Below are positions 37,244-46,203 of a stretch of 64,000 bases of DNA, in pieces. A program made the position numbers and the translations under genes. Source of the DNA: Yersinia bercovieri ATCC 43970 (GTDB lineage Bacteria; Pseudomonadota; Gammaproteobacteria; Enterobacterales; Enterobacteriaceae); the NCBI RefSeq assembly GCF_013282745.1, contig NZ_CP054044.1, positions 3,472,001 to 3,536,000 on the forward strand, in the 5' to 3' direction. Position 1 is the first letter of the stretch, and each line of letters opens with the position of its first letter. The notes beneath the pieces were generated by a model that was not told where the DNA came from, did not search any database, and worked only from the letters and a program-made list of their open reading frames with translations.

Positions 37244-37413
37244 GGCAAGGTGAGTTATGCCCGATAGGCCACTAGATTAAGGCCAGAGATTAAATATTTA
37301 TGCGGTCAGTCTGCCACTGATTAGCACCCGAGGTATATGATGGGTGCTAATCAGGCAGTTATGTGATTATTTATTGACCACTGAGACTGTTTTTACTAAT
37401 GAGGTTTGTTGCT

Positions 37414-37830
37414 ATGAGAAAAAACGCTGTCAAACTATATAAAATAATATTGTCCACTCTCTCATTATTAATACTCTCTTCATGTACAACAAAAAATGAA
37501 TCACGACTGTTAGTTTACAAGATTAATAATAAATATTTTTCTCTGGAAAAAACATGTGTTGAACAGGTATCTCTGCGTGAAGACAAATCTCTATTCTATA
37601 AAAATGATAATCTCATTATAGAACTGGATAACAAGAAAGAGTGTGTGAAGCAATTTTCAACATTCATCAATTCAAATATTGGAGAAAAAATGCAAACGCT
37701 ATTTAACGGCTACCAGATATACCCGGAAACCAAAATAGTATCTGCGCTGTTTTTTGTTAATGGGCTATATTACCAGGCCGTCGCTAACCGGGCAGTGGCA
37801 TTAGCCATAGTCAATGAATATGCCAATTAA
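37414..37830 (+). CDS. Putative lipoprotein, 138 residues
   Basis: N-terminal signal with lipobox LLILSSC, so Cys24 would be the lipidated residue; the mature part is Lys-rich with two further Cys residues (EKTCVEQ and KKECVKQF). The ATG at 37414 has GAGG about ten bases upstream; the ATG at 37399 is too close to any site. Very AT-rich, unlike the backbone, which suggests transfer. Not recognised otherwise. It converges on a small minus-strand gene; GAAATTCCG (37831-37839) and CGGAATTTC (37879-37887) form a long-loop inverted repeat between them. Confidence 0.65.
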   Translation: MRKNAVKLYKIILSTLSLLILSSCTTKNESRLLVYKINNKYFSLEKTCVEQVSLREDKSLFYKNDNLIIELDNKKECVKQFSTFINSNIGEKMQTLFNGYQIYPETKIVSALFFVNGLYYQAVANRAVALAIVNEYAN

Positions 37831-37894
37831 GAAATTCCGCAGAGTTTATTACTTATAACAGATAAAGATAAAAGCCCACGGAATTTCACTTTAC

Positions 37895-38176
37895 TTAGAA
37901 GTTAACCTTGATGACCTGACCGACAGTATGACTTTTAAATCTTATTCTATCTGTGCCGGTGCCATTATTATTAGAGATTTGAAACTCACCGGGGCCTTGA
38001 GTATAGACCAGCTGCATATGAGTTTCTGTCGCATATTCAATTTCCACATCAAAAGATGAGGGTGCTGTTGATTCCGTTTCAAAACTTACGGTGTAAACTG
38101 AGCTACCAGTATGGCCTCTTAAATTTACCCACGGCCCCCAAAATAATGGGGCGGCCCAAGCTTGTACTGTATTCAT
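37895..38176 (-). CDS. Hypothetical beta-rich protein, 93 residues
   Basis: Not recognised. Strong ribosome site (AAAGGAG) before the ATG at 38176. It starts MNTVQAWAAPLFWGPWVNLR and continues with alternating hydrophobic residues (FDVEIEYATETHMQLVYTQG) that suggest a small beta sandwich, resembling lectin-like or pore-former accessory folds only vaguely. No signal peptide. A hairpin (CCCGCCA-TACT-TGGCGGG) sits in its 5' leader. Confidence 0.6.
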   Translation of the reverse strand: MNTVQAWAAPLFWGPWVNLRGHTGSSVYTVSFETESTAPSSFDVEIEYATETHMQLVYTQGPGEFQISNNNGTGTDRIRFKSHTVGQVIKVNF

Positions 38177-38489
38177 ATGAAACTCCTTTTAAATTATTCC
38201 CGCCATACTTGGCGGGCGTAATTAATTTTAACTTCATGATTTGAACCTTATGAATTGAAAAATAACTCTTTTATTAAATTTATGCATGATAAAATCACTA
38301 CAGAACTATATCATCCTATTTAATGGGCAGAATAAAAGAGTCCGTATAGATGCACCGTTCTCGTCTGGCGCAGTTAATAATTGCACATTACTCACCAGTA
38401 TCGAATGTTAATTGTTGATGGTTAGCGACTACCTTATTGTTATATAAAACCGCCACCAATTACTCATGCTAAAATACCAGGCAGATGAA
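38177..38489. other. Intergenic region upstream of the 93-residue gene
   Basis: AT-rich gap of 313 bases. It holds the promoter of the minus-strand 93-residue gene and the 7-bp stem hairpin CCCGCCA/TGGCGGG at 38199-38216, in that gene's leader. I see no gene in it. Confidence 0.4.
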
Positions 38490-39651
38490 TCAATCTGAGT
38501 TATTTTGACGCCCGTGATAGACCGATATTGGGCGTAACCAGCGCGCAATGGTTGTCGCAATCACGCAGGATAGTAGCAGGCTGGGGAGTAGGGTGTATTC
38601 GCCGGTCATTTCGCACACCATTAATGCCGCCATCATCGGGGCGTGAGTCGTCGCAGCCAGTAGGGTTGCCATCCCGGTCAGCGCCATTAACAGCGCAATG
38701 TTGTCGCCGAGAACCGGCCACCAGGCCAGCATCTGCCCACATAACATCCCCAAAGCGGCGCCCACAAACAGTGTCGGGGTAAATACGCCGCCCGGCGCGC
38801 CCGAACCACTGCTCGCGAGCACCGCCAATAACTTGCATATCAGTATTCCACCAATCAATAAAACGCCCGGCGGCGTAGTTAATAGCGACTGCACCACACT
38901 GTAGCCATTCCCCCAGACCTCGGGGAAAATTAGCGATAATAGCCCAACGATGATCCCGCCGAGTGCCAGTTGCAGCGGCGGTGGCAGGTTAAGTGAGCGG
39001 AAAGCGTGGCCACTGGCCGCCATGGCTTTGAGAAATAGCGGCCCACAGAATCCGGCAAAGAGTCCCAGTAATGCCATTAGGAGATATTGTATCGGCCAGG
39101 GTGATGGTAGGGCTTGGACTTGATAAAGGGCCTCCTGCCCGCCGTGCAATAAATTGGTGGTGAGCAAGGCACTGACCGCAGCAATGACCACTGGCCCGAG
39201 GGAAGCGAGCATTAAGGTGCCGAACAGAATTTCTGCAATAAATAGACTGCCCGCCAGGGGCGCATGATAGGCGCTCGCCATCCCGGCCGCCGCCCCACAG
39301 GCAACCCAAAGTTTCCACTCACTCGGTTTGGCATAACGCTGGGCAAAAACAGAAGCAAACAGGGCCGCCAGTAGCACCATCGCCCCTTCACGACCAATGG
39401 CACTGCCGCTGGAGACCACCAATAGTGAGGCGAGGGATTTGACCAAACTGGCGGAGACAGCTAACCGCCCATCGCCGATCTCGATGGCCTCCATATAGTC
39501 GGTCGGTGTGCTGGGCTTTTGCTGTTGATAACGTTGATAGGCCCACAGTAAAGCACCGGCGGCCAAACCGCCCAGTGCCGGGGTTAATGCCCGTCGCCAG
39601 CCAGTAATCGAAGAGGCCGCCGCCACCAGACTGCCATCGGTTCGGGCGAAA

Positions 39652-41142
39652 TATAGTCATTCGGTCCCTGAGAATTACACTTTGAAGTGATTCAGGGTAT
39701 GCGCTTACTGGTTACGAATATTGAGCGAGAATCACGTGATGATCGCCGCTTTTCTTTCGAGCCAGTAGGTGCTCCACGTTCGCTAACGAATACTCAGGGC
39801 ATGCAGATAAACTGCTGGCTATATTTCTTTCGAAGAGCGTGGAATGCATACCAATCCCCGATAAAAAGGAGTTGGTGATGACTGTGACTAATCAATTTGC
39901 TGCGCACGTTGGTCTGGACTGGGCTGATAAAAAACACGATGTCTGTGTTCAGTTTAAAAACGGTGAACGCGTATTCGATGTGATTGAACATACAGCAGAA
40001 GCGCTTGATGCCTGGCTTACTGAGTTACACCAGAAAGTAAAAGGTAGAATCGCAATTGCTCTCGAACTGAAGAAGGGCCCTGTAGTATATGCTCTTCAAA
40101 AATATCCCTTTATCACCGTTTTCCCCGTCCACGCTTTGTCCCTGGCTCGTTACCGACAAGCCTTCTCGCCCAGCGGCGCTAAAGATGATCCGCAGGATGC
40201 CGAGCTGGCATTAGAGTTAATGCTGCGTTACCCCCAGAAGATAAAAGCTATTGAACCCGACAATGCGGATATTCGCTTACTTCAGCAACTGGTTGAGCAA
40301 CGTCGTCAGTTGGTTGAAGATAAACGACGCTTTGTGAACCGGATAATCAACACGCTTAAACAGTATTATCCTCAGCCACTGGAGTGGTTCTCACATAGGG
40401 GTAGCTTACTGTTGTGTGAGCTGATTATCCGGTGGCCCAGTCTGCAACAACTGAAACGAGCCAGGCGCGACACGATCCGCAACTTTCTGAATGCCAAAGG
40501 TGGCCGCGCAATGGCCCTTACCGAGCAACGTGTTGCGAGTATTGATAACGCGATCCCATTGACTACAGACCCGAGTGTTATAGAGGCTAATGCTTTGATG
40601 GCAACAGCACTGGCGACACAAATTAAAGTCGTGAGTGAAATCATCAAAACCTATGACGAACGAATCGAAACGCTGTTTGACACATTGCCAGATGCGGGGC
40701 TGTTCAAATCACTTCCGGGCATGGGGCCGTGTATGGGCCCACGGATGCTTGCTGCACTTGGTGATAACCGTGACCGGTTTAACAGCGCTGAAGAAATTCA
40801 AAACTACGCAGGTATTGCACCGGTGACAGAACGAAGTGGCCAGAAATCCTGGGTTCACTGGCGATGGCAGTGTGCCAAGTTCGTCAGGCAGACCTTTGTT
40901 GAATGGGCTGCCAAGACGGTTAACTCATCATACTGGGCCAGACTTTATTATCAGGGACTGCGAGAAAAAGGAAAATCTCACCAATCTGCAATCCGGGCTC
41001 TGGCGTTTAAATGGATAAGGATCATTTACCGCTGCTGGAAGACCAGAACCCGCTACGACGAAGCGAAATATTTGCTGGCTCTCGAAGCGCGACACTCGCC
41101 CTTACTGAAGCCATAAAAAGCTTGTCGAATGTCTCAGGGCGT
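39652..41142 (+). mobile_element. IS110-family (IS1111-like) insertion sequence
   Basis: Limits are inferred from where clcB resumes on both sides. Near the ends are subterminal inverted repeats CCCTGAGA (39666-39673) and TCTCAGGG (41132-41139), a feature of the IS1111 subgroup. No target duplication is visible, as expected. One intact transposase gene, so the element may be functional. Confidence 0.8.
39878..41116 (+). CDS. IS110-family transposase (DEDD type)
   Basis: 412 residues. The N-terminal RuvC-like DEDD domain begins HVGLDWADKKHDVCVQF. The C-terminal Transposase_20 domain contains LFKSLPGMGPCMGPRMLAAL and EEIQNYAGIAPVTERSGQ with the conserved Ser. The start is ATG 39878 with AAGGAG seven bases upstream. 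Intact and full length. These enzymes recombine DNA, guided in characterised members by a bridge RNA from the element's non-coding end; the ~225 bases before the gene are the place to look for one. Confidence 0.92.
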   Translation: MTVTNQFAAHVGLDWADKKHDVCVQFKNGERVFDVIEHTAEALDAWLTELHQKVKGRIAIALELKKGPVVYALQKYPFITVFPVHALSLARYRQAFSPSGAKDDPQDAELALELMLRYPQKIKAIEPDNADIRLLQQLVEQRRQLVEDKRRFVNRIINTLKQYYPQPLEWFSHRGSLLLCELIIRWPSLQQLKRARRDTIRNFLNAKGGRAMALTEQRVASIDNAIPLTTDPSVIEANALMATALATQIKVVSEIIKTYDERIETLFDTLPDAGLFKSLPGMGPCMGPRMLAALGDNRDRFNSAEEIQNYAGIAPVTERSGQKSWVHWRWQCAKFVRQTFVEWAAKTVNSSYWARLYYQGLREKGKSHQSAIRALAFKWIRIIYRCWKTRTRYDEAKYLLALEARHSPLLKP

Positions 41143-41464
41143 GAAGCAGCCACTCCAGCCCCAACATCGCCTGATGAAATAACCACACGATCAGGGCTGC
41201 CATCATGCCCAACATGATTGAGATCAGCAGTCGGCGCAGCATGGCGCGGTAGTAATAGATATGCGCTGGACGTTTCATGTAACGTCGTTGACTGACATAA
41301 AGTCACTAACTGACATAGCGAGATAAACCCCTTATTTAGCAAGCTGATAGATTGTTACTTGCCGTCAAGTGAATGACCAGTGAATCTTTATCAATATTGC
41401 CCGCTATTTCCGCCAACAGAGGATTAGCGACCAAAAAGAGTTAGCAACAAAAAAAAGTTAGCAA

Positions 41465-41493
41465 CAAAAAAGGGCGCACCATAAGGCACGCCC
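41465..41493 (-). terminator. Rho-independent terminator of ynfD
   Basis: On the minus strand GGGCGTGCC-TTAT-GGTGCGCCC is a 9-bp stem (two G-T pairs) followed by TTTTTT, 21 bases beyond the ynfD stop. Just past it lie two copies of GTTAGCAACAAAAAA in tandem (plus strand). Confidence 0.85.
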
Positions 41494-41513
41494 TGACGGG
41501 AAAGGGCACGGGA

Positions 41514-41759
41514 TTACTCGCCGTTATTGATGCGGATATAAACAATTTTCTGGGTATCATTCTCGCAATGGCCAACCACTTGACCACCTGCTTGCTCGAC
41601 CTGATCATTAGGGACGATATCCAGTCTAAAACCTGATTCAGGCACGCCGTTGCTAATAATTTTCTGAGCGATCTCCGCCTTGACGCTTTCGCAAGATGCC
41701 AGTGCCGCCAGAGGCGCGAGAGAGAGTAGCAGTGTGCTGATAATAATTGTTTTTTTCAT
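41514..41759 (-). CDS. ynfD: DUF1161 periplasmic protein, YnfD-like
   Basis: 81 residues with a signal peptide (IIISTLLLSLAPLAALA, cleavage before SCES). The mature part has two Cys residues (SCESVKAEI and VGHCENDTQ) likely joined by a disulfide, and GVPESGFRLDIVPNDQ, as in E. coli YnfD. Of two adjacent ATGs, 41759 has better spacing to AAGGA. Function unknown. A clear terminator follows. Position near clcB is as in E. coli, but the ynfEFGH-dmsD reductase genes are absent. Confidence 0.85.
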   Translation of the reverse strand: MKKTIIISTLLLSLAPLAALASCESVKAEIAQKIISNGVPESGFRLDIVPNDQVEQAGGQVVGHCENDTQKIVYIRINNGE

Positions 41760-41872
41760 CATAAAATCCTTATGTGGATGAACAGGTTGCCTTAGGTATT
41801 GATCCCTAAACTCAGCTTAAAGGATAGCCCAGATCCCGATGACCTCAAGTAAATCTGAGCCATCGCCGCTGT

Positions 41873-42244
41873 TTACGGATTAATCTGGCGGCCGGATAAG
41901 CGGTCGAGGCAGCGCTCAGTATTCGGCTCCCAATAGGCGTTTAAATTCTCGCTGCGATTACAGCTATCTTTCGCATCTTCAGCACGATCGAATTTATCGA
42001 AATTCTTTTCTACCCGACTGTTCACTTTGTTGCGCAGACGATGGTTATCATCCCACTGCTGTTGGCTTTGGCGCGCCTGCTCTTTGGACATCGGGTCATT
42101 ACTCCCGCCGACAGAGACGCAAGTGCTGCCCTGAGTGCAGTTTGCTGATTGTGCCAATGCCGTGGTTTGCCATGTCAGCGGCAAGGCCAGCAGAGCGAGT
42201 GGTAGAAAAACGCCGATCAGGCGTGGCACTCTAGCTATCTTCAT
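41873..42244 (-). CDS. ynfB: DUF1283 periplasmic protein, YnfB-like
   Basis: 123 residues. Signal peptide ([17 protein letters not shown] ... ALAQS), a Gln/Asp/Arg-rich helical middle ([20 protein letters not shown]) and a conserved ending [19 protein letters not shown] that is nearly that of E. coli YnfB. Four Cys residues may form disulfides. AAAGGA precedes the ATG. Function unknown. It may share a transcript with ynfD 111 bases downstream. Confidence 0.87.
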   Translation of the reverse strand: MKIARVPRLIGVFLPLALLALPLTWQTTALAQSANCTQGSTCVSVGGSNDPMSKEQARQSQQQWDDNHRLRNKVNSRVEKNFDKFDRAEDAKDSCNRSENLNAYWEPNTERCLDRLSGRQINP

Positions 42245-42450
42245 CGTCTTAAGTCCTTTATCAGTCGGTGATGTTCAATCAGTATGTTATTCACTGGCAC
42301 GCTATCAGCGAGTAAAAATTATATCATTGCTTGAGGCCGATAAACCAGTCAGTAGCAGCGCGCTGACGGATAGGTAAAGTAACGCAATGTGAATTGAGCA
42401 TATTACTTTAAATAACAATAGCTTGATTGCGGCATAAAAGAGAACATGGT

Positions 42451-42879
42451 TCACTGGTCATTCAACTGATGGATCCTCATCATATTCATTTCGATGATCG
42501 TCTGGTAGGAGGCAAGACCACCGCCATTCCCTGAACCGTAAGAGGCCAACACCCGATGGCTTTCGGCAGTTCGAAACGCCCGGTAGGCGCGCTCAGCGTT
42601 GTCGAATGCCTTAACGGGATGCATCGACCGGCTACCTTCGCTTACCTTCTCCAACTCGACCATGGCAGTTCGCACCTTTTTCTCGGCCGCGACAAGTTCA
42701 ACTTCCGATTGTTTTGCCACTAGCGGATAGCATTCGCGCTGCTCGACAGTCGTTTGTTTGGCCTGGCACTGTTTGTAAAGCGTCTCAGCAGACTCAGTAG
42801 CAGCAGCTATCGAGGTTTGAGTACAGATAGCAGTGAACACGGCTCCCGCGACAACATAGTGGATTGCATTGGCTTTCAT
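42451..42879 (-). CDS. LprI-like (DUF1311) exported protein
   Basis: 142 residues with a signal peptide (YVVAGAVFTAICTQTSIAAA). The mature domain has two Cys residues (YKQCQAKQ and EQRECYP) and Tyr/Arg-rich helix ERAYRAFRTAESHRV, typical of the lysozyme-inhibitor LprI-like family that protects peptidoglycan. AGGAG precedes the ATG. Family membership is by pattern; inhibitory activity is not shown. It lies downstream of the adhesin locus on the same strand but behind a terminator, so it is probably independent. Confidence 0.7.
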   Translation of the reverse strand: MKANAIHYVVAGAVFTAICTQTSIAAATESAETLYKQCQAKQTTVEQRECYPLVAKQSEVELVAAEKKVRTAMVELEKVSEGSRSMHPVKAFDNAERAYRAFRTAESHRVLASYGSGNGGGLASYQTIIEMNMMRIHQLNDQ

Positions 42880-42956
42880 TTTCCCACTCCTGGTGGTTGA
42901 CGAGGGGTTTCCACAGCGGAACCCTCAAAGATTTGCTCTTTATTAATAACATAATT

Positions 42957-42985
42957 AAACGCCCGATGAGTATCATCAGGCGTTT
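42957..42985 (-). terminator. Terminator of the adhesin locus
   Basis: AAACGCC (42957-42963) and GGCGTTT (42979-42985), with inner GATG/CATC pairing, form a near-continuous stem. It lies 27 bases beyond the adhesin stop on the minus strand. Confidence 0.65.
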
Positions 42986-43011
42986 TAGGGGTTGATAATT
43001 AATCTATTTTA

Positions 43012-43695
43012 CTATTTTGATAACCAGCCCGGCCAGTAAAGATCCCTGTTATTCTTTTCACCGGATACACCATTAGAGAGGTTAACGACATAGTGATTAA
43101 CTTGATTAATGCCGATTGTTGACGACCAAAAATGCCCGGTACCCGAGAACTGGAGTGGCCAGCCATAAAAAGTCTCAATCTTATCAAATGGGTAACTGCT
43201 CTGTAAGTCGAGCAATTGTTCTCTGCTCGCCAGTACACCGGACTGACTCGCAGCAAACCACTCACAACATGACCAAGTTTCATTATTCACCTCTCGGCTA
43301 ACAGCTGCCCATTCAGCAGCCAACGGTGGACGTTTAAACGTAACATTCCTGACGACTATCGTATCGCTCATATGTCCCCAGAAGTTAGCCTTGTTGGTGT
43401 CCGGGCTGGTCACTATGGTAAAAATCACCGACTGACTCGCTGTCGCGGATACCTCCCCGGCGTCACCAAGCAGGCTGAACGTCAGCGTGCTTTCCAGCCC
43501 TAATCCCGCCGGGTCGGTTAGCATCAGCATCACTGTACCATCCTCCCCAGTAGTACCACTGTAGGTCTTCTCACCATTTAGCAATAACGTTGCGGGGTAG
43601 CTTATTCCCTGACGATTGGTCGCCGACAACTGTGTCAGTGCCAGATTGGCTCCATTCAGCGGTTTTCCCTTCCCATCACTGGCAGTCAGCACCAA
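43012..43695 (-). CDS. Ig-like plus lectin-like C-terminal part of an adhesin, probably frameshifted from the upstream gene
   Basis: 227 residues with no ATG or ribosome site of its own; the frame is open further upstream past the stop of the 612-residue gene. VLTASDGKGKPLNGANLALT begins an Ig-like invasin repeat, and the end (KRPPLAAEWAAVSREVN, FYGWPLQFSGTGHFWSSTIG) is the C-terminal lectin-like adhesion domain seen in Yersinia surface adhesins. The most economical reading is one ancestral protein of about 860 residues split by a frameshift near 43745-43790. Confidence 0.65.
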   Translation of the reverse strand: MVLTASDGKGKPLNGANLALTQLSATNRQGISYPATLLLNGEKTYSGTTGEDGTVMLMLTDPAGLGLESTLTFSLLGDAGEVSATASQSVIFTIVTSPDTNKANFWGHMSDTIVVRNVTFKRPPLAAEWAAVSREVNNETWSCCEWFAASQSGVLASREQLLDLQSSYPFDKIETFYGWPLQFSGTGHFWSSTIGINQVNHYVVNLSNGVSGEKNNRDLYWPGWLSK

Positions 43696-43742
43696 TTGAA
43701 TGCTCTGCTCACGTTTGGCATGTTGACGATCCAGCGTGAGTG

Positions 43743-45581
43743 TTAGCTCTTTACAGTCGCGAGCGGCAGCACCTCTAGCTGCAATACCTCTGAGTAACTG
43801 AGTTCACCATCAGCATGGTCTACCATATAGCTGACCTTGACTTGGTGTCCCGCACTGGCCCGCATTACCGCCGCACTTATCTCGAAACTCAGTGGGCTGT
43901 TGACCATATTTGTCGTCACCCCTTGTTCCTCCTCATATGTTCCGGCTGCGCCAAAGCCATTCCAGTAGCAGAACACACTGTCTTTTCGTGCCATGCCCGG
44001 ATACGGCAGAATAGTGATCACGCACCCATTCGGGTAATCAGTGAGATTCAACTTTCCGTCCTGAGCGGCGGGGATAATCATTGGGCGCGGTAAGCGGAAC
44101 TGCGCCTCCGGCAGCCGGAATACCTGACGTGGCGAGACGCGGACATTGCCATTTCTCACCACCCGGTACATCAGAATAATTGACCCCAGATTTTTATTAT
44201 TGACCTCATGTTCCAGCATTGATTTATTCAGCGAGAAATTGAGCGAACTGTATGGCGGATAGCTTTCAATGTAACGCACCTCCTCCAGCAACACTGGGAA
44301 CGAACCCATATTGCCAAGATCATGAGCGGCATTGATCAAACAGGTGAAGATGACCTTGTCACCATGGTTCATCATCGGATAGGGTGACAGTGTCACTTCA
44401 AGGGCCGGGGACAACACCAGATCCGGATCAAGCATATCCCCCACAGCACTTTCCACTGTTAGCGCTGGCAGACCAAGACCCACGCCGGCCCCGGTCACCG
44501 TCAGCCCTAAGCTACGGGAGTTAGGCATGGAGCCATCGGCCTTTTCGACGTTATAAGAGAGCAGCAAACTGCCAAGAGGCAGCATATGTAGCCAGCTATT
44601 GGCAATGGTAAACTGCAAGGGAAATTGGATATCTGCCGTATTAACCGTCAGGCTCTGACCCTGGCCTGGTAACCAGGTGGACTCCTCACCACAGTCGGTC
44701 GACGCGGGCACCATCCCGAAGCAGCGAAGATTAACGATATCGCCGATAGCCATATCAGGATAACTCGGCAAAAAGATGGCCACATCCTGCAACCCCAAAG
44801 TGGAGAGGTCAAGATTGGCATTTACGTCATCCCGAACCCAGGGGATCGGGAGCAGCTCTCCGGGTGACAGAGTGCGCACGTCTACCCGCACCGCCTGCGA
44901 CCAGCGAGACCAGTTATTGACCTGGTCACAGATCTCATAGCGCACCACCAGTCCGATACAGTCTCCCTGACCAAACAAGGTGGCGGCCGGGATCACCACT
45001 TTTAGCGGGAGGCCCACGTCCTCTCCGGCAATATGACGTACCACACGGGTATTGCCATAGGTGAGATACACAGTGTCGCCATCATGCATATTGGGGTAGC
45101 TGGCGATAGTGACCGCTAGCCCGCTCCCCGGCACATCGCTGGCCTTGATGATAGCCGGTAGCCCGGCGACGGGTGGCAAGGCTTCATTCACATAGGGATT
45201 CTCGTTCAAAACTGGCGGGCCGCCGGGCACACTGGTTTTGACTCTCACGGTGAGCGGGAAAGAGCTGGCCGCCCCCAATGTATAGTAAAAATTGGCCGCC
45301 CCCGAGAGCAGACCGTCTGCCGAGACCGGCAGCAGCAAACTGCCGATCTCCAAATCAATCGCGGATAGTACCCGGCGACTGACTTCGCGATAACCAATAT
45401 CACCCGCCCCCTGCAGGAACAAAATAAGCACATCATTGATATGCATATCGGCGTGGCCGGGGGTGAGTAGCACCGGAATTTGCCCGCCAGCAGGATAGAA
45501 TCCCAAACCGCCGCTGCGGGTGGCATCAGGAATTTGGGGCGCCGTTAAGGTAGGGTCTGAAGCAAATTGAACGAATGACAT
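43743..45581 (-). CDS. Large repeat protein, N-terminal part of a surface adhesin
   Basis: 612 residues, ATG with GGAG nine bases upstream. It contains four to five tandem beta-sandwich-like units of about 110 residues, each with a motif like IASYPNMHDGDTVYLTYGN, FLPSYPDMAIGDIVNLRCFG, LSPYPMMNHGDKVIFTC or ILPYPGMARKDSVFCYWNG. No signal peptide is visible. The end LQLEVLPLATVKS falls abruptly where the other frame continues with Ig-like sequence. Such proteins resemble invasin-like or Ig-repeat adhesins; export route is unclear. Confidence 0.65.
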   Translation of the reverse strand: MSFVQFASDPTLTAPQIPDATRSGGLGFYPAGGQIPVLLTPGHADMHINDVLILFLQGAGDIGYREVSRRVLSAIDLEIGSLLLPVSADGLLSGAANFYYTLGAASSFPLTVRVKTSVPGGPPVLNENPYVNEALPPVAGLPAIIKASDVPGSGLAVTIASYPNMHDGDTVYLTYGNTRVVRHIAGEDVGLPLKVVIPAATLFGQGDCIGLVVRYEICDQVNNWSRWSQAVRVDVRTLSPGELLPIPWVRDDVNANLDLSTLGLQDVAIFLPSYPDMAIGDIVNLRCFGMVPASTDCGEESTWLPGQGQSLTVNTADIQFPLQFTIANSWLHMLPLGSLLLSYNVEKADGSMPNSRSLGLTVTGAGVGLGLPALTVESAVGDMLDPDLVLSPALEVTLSPYPMMNHGDKVIFTCLINAAHDLGNMGSFPVLLEEVRYIESYPPYSSLNFSLNKSMLEHEVNNKNLGSIILMYRVVRNGNVRVSPRQVFRLPEAQFRLPRPMIIPAAQDGKLNLTDYPNGCVITILPYPGMARKDSVFCYWNGFGAAGTYEEEQGVTTNMVNSPLSFEISAAVMRASAGHQVKVSYMVDHADGELSYSEVLQLEVLPLATVKS

Positions 45582-46203
45582 TGCAGTGTACTCCTATGAT
45601 GGGGTTGTGGATCAGACAACCAGGTACTGTCGGTCACGGGGAACGACAGCCATTCTCCAGACAGAGCATAGGAAACGGCATCAGGGCTGCATAATGATAT
45701 AAAGTATTCAATCGATAACCCTAAGCATCAACTCAGTGCCATATGTAGACAATTGGCCTGTCCTGATAACTTAGACGGCCACCTAAAGGTGTGACCTATA
45801 CCAATAGCCTTATATTCTTCGTTAAGAAAAATTCAGCTAATATATTTAGGCAGATAATTAATCGGTTAAATCATTAAGTCAGTATCACCCTTAATAATCA
45901 ACAATAAAGATAACCTGAGGGATATATATAAAGATTTATAGATGAATTATTAATAGTGACTTTCACTGGAAGCCAAAATATCGACTAAGCTATGACTTGG
46001 TTCAGCTAACTAATTGAATAGTTAGCATAGTATTAAAAGATAGTATTAAGAGATAGCATTAAAAATAACCGTGACGCATTATCTGGGACAGGCCCATAAA
46101 CGGTGCCCAACATCGTATTTTCTCTATTTGTAGCTTTGAGATTTTATTTTCTAATTTGTGATACTACTTAGCATAGGCTCTACCACTGAGCTATGGAGGT
46201 TTT
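45582..46203. other. 622-bp AT-rich gap between adhesin and enterotoxin genes
   Basis: No gene seen. It contains GGCCTGTCCTGATAACTTAG near 45757, which looks like a decayed insertion-sequence end, the 13-bp tandem repeats at 46029-46067 and the left arm of the inverted repeat around yst. The strong A/T bias suits a silenced, H-NS-type promoter upstream of the toxin. Confidence 0.4.
46029..46067. repeat. Three 13-bp tandem repeats
   Basis: AGTATTAAAAGAT (46029-46041), AGTATTAAGAGAT (46042-46054) and AGCATTAAAAATA (46055-46067) lie head to tail, 13 bases left of the inverted repeat that flanks yst. They could bend DNA or bind a regulator. Confidence 0.6.

Larger units (their letters stand above)
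38490..41278 (-). pseudogene. clcB: Voltage-gated ClC-type chloride channel ClcB, interrupted by an insertion sequence
   Basis: The C-terminal 90% (38490-39651) contains ClC signatures [17 protein letters not shown] and [18 protein letters not shown], closely resembling E. coli ClcB. The missing start, MKRPAHIYYYRAMLRRLL and a first membrane helix ending LGLEWLL, is found on the same strand at 41143-41278. Joining EWLL to [12 protein letters not shown] restores the protein. The ~1.5-kb piece between is an IS110-family element in the opposite orientation. The gene sits after bioD2 as in E. coli. The remaining long frame could still begin at GTG 39626 but lacks the first helix. Confidence 0.88.
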
